From Xiphydria camelus (taxonomy: Eukaryota > Arthropoda > Insecta > Hymenoptera > Xiphydriidae): a stretch of 64,000 nt of DNA. This document shows, one piece after another, positions 47,976-57,138 of the stretch. The position numbers were made by a program, and so were the translations under genes. Every line of letters starts with the position of its first letter. Position 1 is the first letter of the stretch. The notes beneath the pieces were generated by a model. It saw only the letters and a program-made list of their open reading frames with translations, did no database searches and was not told the origin of the DNA. The stretch lies in contig OY783192.1 in the NCBI GenBank assembly GCA_963678675.1, forward strand, positions 21,137,174 through 21,201,173, in the 5' to 3' direction.

Positions 47976-48597
47976 ATGTAGGGGACACCGGGGGGCTGTG
48001 AGACACGGGGGGTCGTGAGACAAGCTCATAGCACGGAATTGAAAAGTGCGACATGTACCAATGACTGTCAAACTTCATTCTCGTCCTGTATCTCCATTTT
48101 CATTTGACACTCGTCGCGTTGACGCGGATTCTTAGTATCTCTTCAGATTGCAACTTCAGTTTTGTGTTTTAAAGTTTTTTCGACCATTTGTGTTTGCAGT
48201 ATTTTCGCTCATGTTTTCAAGCTGTTCACAAAAGTGTATAGATATAAATCATTCCTTGGTGAGTAGCCTTTTGACACACAAAAAGAATTTTGGATAAACA
48301 TTTTATGTGTACATGAAGCGGTGGTTATTTTAAAAATATTGAACTTGGGGGGTCGTGAGACAACATTTTCGGGGGTTGTGAGACACGCTATTTCTAAAAG
48401 CGATTTACTAAAAATCGTACTTCTTTAAATTTTTTCTTTATTTTGTAGCGAGTGGCACGTAAAGCTTGTTCATTAGTTATATGTAAAAATGTAAGTTAAC
48501 CATTAAAAATTCCTAAACTTGTTGAAACAGTAGCAATAACATCGATTTATAGCAAATTGTAAGCAGTGTGAACAAAAAGAAAAAATTCGAACGCCTT

Positions 48598-48712
48598 GGA
48601 ACTTTCTGGAAACTAGTAGAGATTCTAAGAACCCGGGGAGCGCCCGGAACGGTCTAGAACTTTCCTATAGCCAGTGGATATAAATATAATTGCGCCGCTA
48701 ATGCGAACCAGT
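48598..48712 (+). promoter_or_regulatory. Heat-shock-type promoter: two HSE clusters, TATA box, initiator
   Basis: GAACTTTCTGGAA (48599-48611) is an exact GAA-nn-TTC-nn-GAA heat-shock element. GAACGGTCTAGAACTTTC (48647-48664) is a four-module near match. TATAAATA follows at 48679-48686, and CCAGTA near 48708-48713 sits about 30 bp downstream as a plausible initiator. An untranslated leader of about 155 bp would lead to the pogo ATG at 48867, with TTTTTTAGTC just before it resembling a splice acceptor. The arrangement is that of an hsp70-class promoter. Function is inferred. Confidence 0.55.
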
Positions 48713-48866
48713 ATTCTATCATCAATCGCGCGCGTTACTTTGTGACGTTCCTTTTCGTGTATTTGTAAGTTTTATTAAAATAAAGTTAGCGATATTTTAT
48801 AAATCGTGAGTGTGATTTATTGTGTGAGTGTACCTAAAAAAATACCTCCACAATTTTTTAGTCATC

Positions 48867-49540
48867 ATGGTGTGTCATAAATACAGCGAGACTTGCAAAC
48901 CAGCGATTGATGCTAATGTCTTTGTGGCTGCCGTCAAAGATGTTACAATCGAGAAAGAGACGCTACGGTCCGTTGGTAGAGCATATAATATCGATAAGAC
49001 AAAATTGGTGCGCTATATTTCAAAGTTGAAAATGGCAAACGTAGATCCCACAACCACTTCGAATGAAAAACTAGTCGAGTTCGCTTGGAAAAAAGATCTT
49101 TAGCGCATAACACAAGAAGAAGAGTTGGCGCAATATCTCCTTCGTGCCAGCAAAATGTACTACGGATTGACCGTCTGTGAGTTCTCAAAATTGGCCTACA
49201 AGTTTGCGAAGAAGTGTGGCAATGAATATCCAGTGGAGTGGGACAATCACGGCAAAGCGTCGTGCGACTGGTACAATGGATTTATGCATCGGGGCATCCC
49301 AATTTATCTCTCCGAACACCAGAGCAGATCAGCGCAAATCGCACCAAGGCCTTCTTCAAAGCCAGCGTTGATGCATTCTTCGCTAACCTTGACGATGTGA
49401 TGTTCCAACAAAACATATCTTACGAACAGAATCGAATCTGGGATGTGGATGAGACAGGCTGCCCGACTGTACCCACCAAAGCTGTGCGAGTCATCACATC
49501 GAAAGGAGAAAGAAGAGTTGGACAGAAAACCCAAGGAGCC
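48867..49540 (+). pseudogene. pogo-like transposase, N-terminal half
   Basis: From ATG 48867 the protein starts with a Pipsqueak/pogo-type HTH (TLRSVGRAYNIDKTKLVRYI). It is followed by a CENP-B/Tc5-type DNA-binding region (CGNEYPVEWDNHGKASCDW, then HPNLSLRTPE) and the start of the DDE domain with WDVDETGCPTVP, which carries the first catalytic Asp. An in-frame TAG lies at 49101-49103 and a frameshift near 49285-49295, after which the frame continues from 49296. The reading frame is interrupted near 49540 by the inverted repeat of the next element. The ORF begins just after a heat-shock-like promoter. Confidence 0.8.
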
Positions 49541-50034
49541 TTGCGGGTCCTTACAACCCCCCCCCCCCCCCGTCACATTCCTGAGCGATGACGTTATACC
49601 ACATTCCTGAGTGATGACGTCATAGCTAGGCGCGAACGCATTTGCCCCCACCCCACCACCGCCCGCGCGGTACAGACAATACACGCAGCTTCTCAGCACA
49701 AGTAAGCATACTAACGAGTTGCATCTCGAGAGCCTGAGCTAGACCTAGACGAAATTTCTTATCGCAATAGTCGAGCATCGAGTTGAGGCTCGCGCGACCA
49801 CCGCGGCGCCATCGCTCGACCGAGCAGGTTCCGACAGACCCTTGCTGTGCGGTAAGCATGATGATGATGATGAAAACGTCACCGCGAGCTCCATACACCC
49901 AGGATACCTGACTGTACGCCAGCCCCTGGTGGCTGACTGCGACCATGAGGATACACCCAAGATGTGTCTGTGGGGATACACTCAAGATGTAGCTCTGATG
50001 CTTCGTGATCGAGGTCAACACCCGATGCCCGCTG
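49536..50034 (+). repeat. Left terminal inverted repeat of the polymerase element
   Basis: Begins GAGCCTTGCGGGTCCTTAC, then a 15-C run (49557-49571). CRE-like TGACGTTA (49589) and TGACGTCA (49615) follow. The inner end contains two degenerate copies of the GATACACCCAAGATGT repeat (49949-50000). Matches the inverse of 55867-56454 almost throughout. Confidence 0.9.
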
Positions 50035-50055
50035 GCGAGCCGAGCGTGTGAGCGA

Positions 50056-50063
50056 TGACGTCA
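50056..50063. promoter_or_regulatory. CRE-like TGACGTCA site upstream of the polymerase
   Basis: A perfect TGACGTCA palindrome 119 bp before the polymerase ATG. The same octamer, or one base off, occurs at 49589, 49615, 54614, 56283, 56371, 56397 and 56499. TGACGTCA is the ATF/CREB consensus. Clustering near both ends and the gene start suggests a promoter or replication-control role, by inference. Confidence 0.4.
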
Positions 50064-50181
50064 TAGCTTCACGACAGGCACGAACGCGTTTACTACCACC
50101 ACCTCACTTCTACCGCCACAACGTCTTTGTCCAAGCAACACGGTCACGCCACCGGTCACACCGCGACCGCGAAACGACAAC

Positions 50182-53100
50182 ATGTCTTCGGAACAGTGCA
50201 AGGATATCGTGAATGCCCATCGATGGGCTTTCGAACTCATCGCTCGCAAAAGAGTAGATCCCAACGAGATCACGCAGTGGATCCAACGTAGGAATGTGAG
50301 TTTGCGGATACTCGGACGATTGATGCGCCGAGAGGGGGCATCGGTGTCCGCCAAACAGCGGTACCTGACTGCGGTTCGACAAGTGAAGTGTTACAGTCAA
50401 AAACTCAAAAGCCTGCTCGTGAGAGGCGGACGTCTGGGTCAATGCGGGCAGAGACGCGGCGATCGTGTCTCGTGGGAGGATCTCTAGTCGGCGTTCGACG
50501 GACGCATCCGCACTGGGGTAATCGTAAATCTACAAAACCTGGATCCCACCGCCTTCCTGCAGGACGCGCTAGCCCTCTTCGCACCGCGCATCAAGAACGC
50601 GCTCAAGAGGGAGAATGCGCTGAAGGTAAATGCTGTGTTGGAGGGTGAATACAGCATCGTCAAGAATTACGAGACGATCGTTGAGCTCAAGACCTTCGCC
50701 ACGAGAAACGTTCCAATCCTGCAGACGACCGATTTGACGCAGTGGTTCGTCGAGAATGTGCGAGAACCCATTCTCCGGCAAATGGAGGAATTCCAGGAGC
50801 GGGACTCGGGTTGGACGCTCCGAGTCGTCATCAGCTTGACCATCTGTGTGAATCGGTACAACCCGATGCGAGGCAGCTCCCACCTGGAACTTCCACAGTT
50901 TATCAGGAAGAAGAAAGCATGCGTCACCGTGCAGAACACCGACGACCAGTGTTTCAAGTGGGCGCTCCTTTCTGCATTGCTTCCTGTTGATTGGGGCAGG
51001 CACCCCAGCTGTGTGTCAGTGTACAAACCATATGAAAACGAACTGAACTTTGTGGGCATAGACTTTCCGGTGGTGCCGAGAGAGGTCCCAAAGTTTGAGA
51101 AGCAGAATGGGCTCTCGGTCAACGTCTACATTCTGCTGAAGCGGAAAGAAAAATTTGAGGTCGCCCCCATCCACGTTACCTCGGACAAGAAGGACAAGCA
51201 TGTGAATCTCCTCATGCTTCAAGATCGCTACGTTGATGAGGGGGATGAGGAGGGGGAAGAGAACGAGGATGACGAAACACCTACTATCTACCACTACGTG
51301 TGGATAAAGGACCTTTCTCGGTTGGTCAGCGCACAACTTTCAAGAACGAAGGTGAAGAAATACATCTGTGATCGCTGCCTCCATTACTTTCGGAGTATTG
51401 AAAAGCTGGAAGCCCACGAAGTCGACTGTGGACTGATGATCCGGTGCAAGGTCAAGATGCCCGCACCGATGTACAGCACCTTGACGTTTAAGAACTTCAA
51501 CTTCAAGGAGAAGGTACCGTTTGTCGTCTACGCCGACTTCGAGTGCCTCCTGAAGAACGTCGACCTGCGGCAGACGAGCAAGATGAGGGTACGCCAAGTG
51601 CACGAACCGTTCAGCGTGGGATACTATGTGCGGTGTAGCTACGACGCCACGTTGTCCCGTTACAACAGCTTTCGGGGTCCGAAACCCGCTGAATGGTTCG
51701 CACGTGAACTTTTGGAGCTTGCTGAGCAAGTCGAACGAGTCCTCCAGCACACCGTACCCATACACCCGCTCACGGAGGAACAGGAGGAGGCTTTTCGCGC
51801 TGCCGACAACTGCCACGTTTGCGAGAAGCCGCTGCTGGATGCGAAGAGAGTTCGTGACCACAGCCATCTCACAGGCCGATACAGAGGCGCAGCGCACGAG
51901 GGCTGTAACCTGAATTACAAGGATTCGCGCACCATCCCCGTCGTCTTCCACAACCTCAGCGGATACGACAGCCACCTCATCATCAACGAAATTTCCACCT
52001 GCATCGACGGTCGGATCAACCTCTTGCCTCTGAACATGGAGCGATACGTCTCGTTCACTAAACATCTCAAGCAGAGCGACATCGCCCTTCGATTCATCGA
52101 CTCCTTCCGCTTCATGGCGTCGTCGCTGGAGAAGTTGGCGTCTTACCTCGCGGAGGCGCCGATAACCAAGAGCCAGTTCTCGCAGATCCGAGTTGAGCAG
52201 TTTGCATTGCTGAGGCGGAAAGGGGTCTTTCCCTATGAGTTCATCGACGCGTGGGACAAGCTGGACGCGACGGAGTTGCCGACCAAGTAATAGTTTCACA
52301 GCCGTCTCAACGGCTGCGGCATCTCCGACGAGGACTACGAGCACGCCCAGAGGATCTGGAGGGAATTCAACATCGCAACTCTGGGCGAGTACGCGGACCT
52401 CTACCTGAAGACCGACGTCATGCTGCTGGCCGACGTTTTCGAGAACTTTCGCGACAACTGCATCGAAGCGTACGGTCTAGACCCAGCCCATTACTACACC
52501 ACCCCCGGCCTCACGTGGGATGCCATGCTCAAGTACACCGGGATCGAGCTGCAACTGCTCACCGATATCGATATGCTCATGTTCGTCGAGCGGGGCATTC
52601 GAGGTGGTGTCAGCCAGTGCAGCAACCGTTACGCCCGAGCTAACAACGAGTATATGAGGGACTACAATCCCGAGGAGGAGACAAAGTACCTCATGTACTA
52701 TGACGTGAACAACTTGTACAACTGGGCGATGACGCAACACCTCCCGTACGGAGGCTTCGAGTGGGTTGAGAACCTCGCCCACGACTTCCAGTGGAATGTG
52801 CCCGACGACTCTCCCGTTGGATACATACTCGAGGTGGACTTGGACTATCCGGAAGCGATCCACGACGCCCACCGAGACCTGCCGCTCTGCCCGGAGCAGA
52901 TGAAACCGCCGGGTTCGAAGGAGCCCAAGCTTCTGACGACGTTGTACAAGAAATCGCGCTACGTCATCCACTACCGCAACCTCAGGCAAGCTCTCGAGCA
53001 CGGTCTATGGATCGCCAACATCCGCAGAGCCCTGAAATTCGACCAGTCACCGTGGCTCAAGACCTACATCGACCTCAACAGCGACATGCGGAAACGAGCC

Positions 53101-53937
53101 CGTAACGAGTTTGAGAAGAACTTGTTCAAACTAATGAACAATGCGGTGTTCGGCAAGACCATGGAGAACGTGCGCAAACGCGTTGACGTCAAACTCGTAA
53201 CCAAGTTGGAGGGCAGGTACGGAGCTGAAGCACTCATCGCCAAACCCAACTTCCACAACCGAGCCGTTTTTGCGGAAAACCTCGTAGCCGTGCAACTCAA
53301 CAAAATCGAGGTTCTGATGAACAAGCCTATCTACGTAGGGTTCTGCGTGCTCGACTTGTCCAAGACCTGCGTTTACGAGTTTCACTACGACTTCATGATT
53401 CCAACCCTCGAGAGCAATTGCAAGCTGCTCTACACTGACACCGACAGCCTCATCTACGAAGTGCGGTCTTTCAACATCTACGACGTGATGAAGCGTCACA
53501 TTTGGCGTTTCGACACGTCCGACTACCCCACCGAGAACGCCTTCGAGATGCTGCTGGCGAACAAGAAGGTGGTCGGCCTCATGAAGGATGAGTGCAGCGG
53601 CCAGATAATGACGGAATTCGTCGGACTCCGCAGCAAAATGTACAGCGTGCGGGTCAACGGCGAGGACCGCATAAAGAAGGCCAAGGGCGTCAAGACTGCG
53701 GTGCTGAAGAGGACCATCGACTTCGACGACTACGTCACCTGCTTGCGCCAAAACACGACCCAACACCAATCGCAGTACCTCTTTCGATCGAGATTGCACG
53801 AAGTGCAGACTATCGAGCAGACCAAACTCGCGCTCAGTCCGCACGACGACAAGAGGTACCTGCTTCCCGACACCACGGACACTCTGCCCTGTGGACACTA
53901 TAGAATTACTAGCGTAAATATGGATGTGGATGAGTAA
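50182..53937 (+). pseudogene. Protein-primed family B DNA polymerase with HNH/Endo VII-like insert
   Basis: One frame of 1,252 codons from ATG 50182 to the stop at 53935-53937 is interrupted only by TAG 50485-50487 and the double stop TAA TAG at 52288-52293. Features in order: a CxxC...H...C finger near residue 396 (CDRCLHYF); exonuclease motif YADFEC near 452; CHVC...VRDHSHLTGRYRGAAH..CN near 544-580, an endonuclease VII-like HNH block; FHNLSGYDSH (exonuclease II); YLKTDVMLLADVF; polymerase motif A DVNNLYNWAM near 841; motif B KLMNNAVFGKTMENVRKR near 981; motif C YTDTDSLIYE near 1086; and SKMYSV (KxY-like) near 1149. This is DNA_pol_B_2, as in Polintons, adinto-like elements and linear plasmids. 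All expected motifs survive, so loss of function rests on the stops alone. Each could be a single G-to-T change of a Glu codon. Confidence 0.9.
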
Positions 53938-54155
53938 ATGAGTTTATACGTATGATTTTTTGTAATACTGGCGTGCGTGTGTGGAATAGGCTTACAATAA
54001 TGTAAATATAGGTGTGCTCTCACACCAGTCATGATCGAAATACGATTCGACGAACAAAGTGTAAATATAGATGCGTGGGTATGTATGAATCGTCGATAGT
54101 TCGACACAGTGGAATACCAAGCAGTTAGCGGCGTGGTAGATGGGTTGTGCCGAGA

Positions 54156-54308
54156 GGTGGAGACGCCCCGCGCCTCATGATCAAGGCTTGCGTTTATTGT
54201 CAAAATAGATAATTTCTTTTGCACAAATAAAGGCGGAGACGCCCCGCACTCCATGTACAAGGATTACGTTTATTGTCAAGGCGAATAATTTTTTTATACA
54301 AATAAAAG
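54156..54308. repeat. 76-bp tandem duplication with AATAAA signals
   Basis: Two copies starting GG(T/C)GGAGACGCCCCGC at 54156 and 54232, each ending in ACAAATAAA. They are probably part of the polymerase transcript's 3' region, since each copy supplies a poly(A)-signal-like AATAAA. Confidence 0.75.
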
Positions 54309-54380
54309 GATGATGAATGAAATGTTGGTTCATTATTTAAACAGCGATCCCCCGATGGTAAAAGCCGCCGTTGCGATTCC

Positions 54381-54555
54381 AGGAACAGGGCCGTGGTAAA
54401 CAGTTCTCAGAAAAAGATCCATCATGCTTAATGCGCATCAACACAAGTCGGGACCTGCACGAGCTGGGAACATCACCGTTGTAAACTGTTCTCGGAAAAA
54501 TAGCCATCATGCTTAATGCGCAGCAAGACAGGTCGGGATCTGCACGAACTGGGAA
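54381..54555. repeat. 85-bp tandem duplication
   Basis: GTAAAC(A/T)GTTCTC at 54396 and 54481 heads two diverged units containing ATCATGCTTAATGCGCA. No gene is visible between 53938 and 54847 apart from these repeats and a CRE-like site at 54614. Confidence 0.75.
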
Positions 54556-54847
54556 CAGGGGTCACGATGGCGTCATCAGCTCGGCTGAAGCTGTACGGCA
54601 GAGGCGCAGCCGATGACGTCATCAGCCACAGCAAGACAAGACCGAACCTGCGCGCATACCTATACGCAATCACTCGGGCTTGACGCACATGGCTTGTGTC
54701 ATCTTGTTCAACATGAAATCTGATTGGTTGTTGGCGGCTGCTAGGCAGTCGCACGATTTCCCCCACTACTGAGCTGCGATTACCCCTAGAAACCCCGTGT
54801 CTTTGGAGTGGCGACATCAGTCGCAGCTAGAGAAACAGCTGAGAAAA

Positions 54848-55166
54848 ATGGACCTCTCAAAACTGAACGAGCTCGGCAGATCGGCTGGATATCTGGAGAC
54901 GAAAAAGTTGGCTCAGCTGGAAATCGAGAAGGAGTTGCTGATTTGACTGGTCTGAAGAAAGTAACCACAAAATATGGGCTTAAGATCGTGGCGGAGCTGC
55001 AGAAGAGCTTCACAGTCTTCCCCTCCCATCACGAATCAACAAACTCTTCAAGGACGGCGATGATGACGAGGAGTTCAACAAGCTGGTGAAGGCCTGTGGT
55101 GAAAACAAACTCTACTTGAAGTATCTCGGCGGAAAGTACAATTTGTTCGAGTTTATTATGAAGTAA
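54848..55166 (+). pseudogene. Small protein encoded downstream of the polymerase, broken
   Basis: ATG 54848 opens MDLSKLNELGRSAGYLETKK. After a TGA at 54944-54946 the similarity pattern continues in two shifted frames with KKVTTKYGLKIVAELQKSF and finally LYLKYLGGKYNLFEFIMK to a TAA at 55164-55166, about 105 codons in all. Two frame changes (near 54935 and near 55020) break it. I recall similar small proteins with a TKYG...ELQ...YLGGKY pattern near such polymerases in insect genomes. A role as a single-stranded-DNA-binding accessory factor would make sense, but that is inference. AATAAAG (55183) lies just downstream. Confidence 0.5.
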
Positions 55167-55535
55167 AATATGCTGAATGAATGAATAAAGAATGAAAAAA
55201 TAAATTGTGCTTCGCTCATTTGTACCTTTCGAAAGAAATAATTTCTCTCTCTCTCTCAACGCTTGCTCATCGATGTATTTCAAAAGTTAAATTGCAACTC
55301 GTCACTCGAGATTGATAAGGCTCGGCGTCGTTTGCTGTGGAGGATACAGCCCGGTACTTCATTATTATGTTTTAACTCTAATTTCTCTCAACGATTGCTC
55401 TTTAGCGTGCTTATCAACCTCCTCCTTCCTCCCCCGTCAGAAGTCTGCGTGTAGTTGCCGGACTAGAGATTGCACAGCGGCAGCATCGAGAGGAGCAGAA
55501 TCAACGCACATAAATTTTTGAATTCGCTTGTATCC
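55167..55535. other. Non-coding stretch downstream of the small gene
   Basis: Contains AATAAA signals (55183 and after), a CT-rich microsatellite near 55240-55256 and no convincing gene. Confidence 0.4.
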
Positions 55536-55735
55536 CAGATGTATCTCTGAGGATACACCCCAGATGTATCTCTGTGGATACACCCCAGATGTATCTCTGA
55601 GGATACACCCCAGATGTATCTCTGAGGATACACATCAGATGTATCTCTGAGGATACACCCCAGATGTATCTCTGAGGATACACCCAAGATGTATCTCTGA
55701 GGATACAACCAAGATGTATCTCTGAGGATACACCC
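55536..55735. repeat. Eight tandem copies of a 25-bp unit
   Basis: Copies start at 55536, 55561, 55586, 55611, 55636, 55661, 55686 and 55711 with the unit CAGATGTATCTCTGAGGATA plus CACCC. Each unit contains GTATC-TCTGAG-GATAC, a small inverted repeat. Two degenerate units occur inside both terminal inverted repeats, so this array is an amplified subterminal motif present at high copy on the right side only. Confidence 0.95.
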
Positions 55736-55866
55736 CAGCCTGGGGTGTGAGCGAACAAGGTCACCCATATGCCGCGCTCGCTCGCCAGCGGTGCGTAGCA
55801 AGGCTGGTCCGAACCTGCACGCGCCTGTCGAAACCTGCACGCCTACGACGCGGCGAAGTTATTCCA

Positions 55867-56454
55867 CAGCGGGCATCGGGTGTTGACCTCGACCACGAAG
55901 CATCAGAGCTCTCTTGAGTGTATCCCCACAGACACATCTTGGGTGTATCCTCATGGTCGCAGTCAGCCACCAGGGGCAGGCGTACAGTCAGGTATCCTGG
56001 GTGTATGGAGCTCGCGGTGACGTTTTCATCATCATCATTATGCTTACCGCATAGCAAGGGCCTGTCGGAACCTGCTCGGTCGAGCGATGGCGCCGCGGTG
56101 GTCGCGCGAGCCTCAACTCGATGCTCGACTATTGCGATAAGAAATTTCGTCTAGGTCCAGCTCAGGCTCTCGAGATGCAACTCGTTAGTAAGCTTACTTG
56201 TGCTGAGAGAGAGAAGCTGCGTGTATTGTCTGTACCGCGCGGGCGGTGGTGGGGTGGGGGCAAATGCGTTCGCGCCTAGCTATGACGTCCTCGCTCAGGA
56301 ATGTGGTTCGCTCGGCCCTGTTACGCGCGGGAAGTGGAGGAGTGGGGGTAAACGCGTTCGCGCCTAGCTATGACGTCATCACTCAGGAATGTCGTATAAC
56401 GTCATCGCTCAGGAATATGACGGGGAGGGGGGTCTGTAAGGACCCGCGAGGCTC
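55867..56454 (-). repeat. Right terminal inverted repeat of the polymerase element
   Basis: Reverse complement of 49536-50034, ending GTAAGGACCCGCGAGGCTC at 56454. It includes one extra unit of about 90 bp (roughly 56280-56370), with a second GCGCCTAGCTATGACGTC copy. Sequence beyond 56454 to about 56520 again resembles the inner left flank at 50051-50090 in inverse, so terminal modules continue outward. Confidence 0.9.
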
Positions 56455-56540
56455 GCATGCGCGTGTGCGCGTGCGCGTGCGCGCCTGTCGAGAAGCTGTG
56501 ACGTCATCGCTCCCGTGGATCGGTTGGGTGGGGTGGGGGT

Positions 56541-56769
56541 AAGGTTAGGCTAGCAATGGCGGTGCTTCGAGAGTGGTGGTAAGGCTAGGGTCCCCAGGAG
56601 GGTGTGGGGGTAATCGGGGGTGGGGGTAAGGTTAGGCTAGCAATGGCGGCGCTTCGAGAATGGCAGTAAGGCTAGGGTCCCCAGGAGGGTGTGGGGGTAA
56701 TCGGGGGTGGGGGTAAGGTTAGACTAGCAATGGCGGCGCTCTAGGAGTGGGGGTAAGGCTAGGGTCCCC
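56541..56769. repeat. GC-rich 87-bp minisatellite, left part
   Basis: Units start with AAGGTTAGGCTAGCAATGGC at 56541, 56628 and 56715, a period of 87 bp. The third unit is interrupted after GGCTAGGGTCCCC (56757-56769) by the R1-clade element and resumes at 63561. Confidence 0.95.
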
Positions 56770-57138
56770 TCCCCCGTGGTCGGCCACCTTGTCGTGGTGG
56801 GGGGGCTGACGACCGGAGGTCGTGGTACCCGACGGTGCCGGTTGGGCGGGAGTTAACGTCGGGGGCTGCGGCGGCCGGTTAACTAAGAGCCGACTGATCC
56901 CTGCTGGGGATCACCCGTGGTGGCGGGGTTAAGTGCTACTGGTGTCCTCCCGACCTTACGGGGGGCCCAAGCCAAAGGTGTGGGTAACCGTGCCGAACGG
57001 CTGCGTGGGACCAGGGGTGTGGTGTCACAAACGGTACCTTCTGGGCACCAGGTCGAACCCAGTCGTATGAAGACCTTACGCTGGTAACCCGGCTCTGCCA
57101 GCGCGGACCTTTAGTTCCGAGGATCTCGTGGGAATAGT

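Larger units (their letters stand above)
47976..49540 (+). mobile_element. 5' half of a pogo-like element, cut off by the polymerase element
   Basis: GGGGACACCGGGGGGCTGTG near 47980 may be the 5' terminus. Four GTGAGACA motifs follow in direct orientation (47998, 48016, 48356, 48379, each after a G-run), resembling subterminal transposase-binding repeats. A promoter and the 5' half of the transposase follow. Sequence identity to pogo ceases at about 49540, where the terminal repeat of the polymerase element starts. Confidence 0.6.
49536..56454. mobile_element. 6.9 kb element with long TIRs and a protein-primed DNA polymerase (Polinton-like)
   Basis: Terminal inverted repeats (49536-50034 and 55867-56454) bound a GC-rich unit encoding a family B polymerase and one small protein on the plus strand. 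The right repeat has one extra unit of about 90 bp. No integrase, packaging ATPase, protease or capsid gene is visible, and the length is well under that of typical Polintons/Mavericks (usually over 14 kb). It is inserted in a pogo transposase on the left. On the right, further degenerate copies of its terminal modules and then an 87-bp minisatellite follow. No clear target duplication was found, so exact ends are uncertain by some tens of bases. Confidence 0.75.

Noticed and set aside
51340..52344. 334-codon minus-strand ORF opposite the polymerase
   Set aside because: It is the antisense shadow of a GC-rich conserved coding frame and has no recognisable domain.
50182..53937. Alternative genetic code as explanation of the polymerase stops
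   Set aside because: The R1 ORFs next to it use normal stops and contain none in frame, so reassignment is not supported.
56541..56769. G-rich GGTTAGG-containing repeat taken as telomeric DNA
   Set aside because: The unit is 87 bp with a complex sequence, not a (TTAGG)n array.
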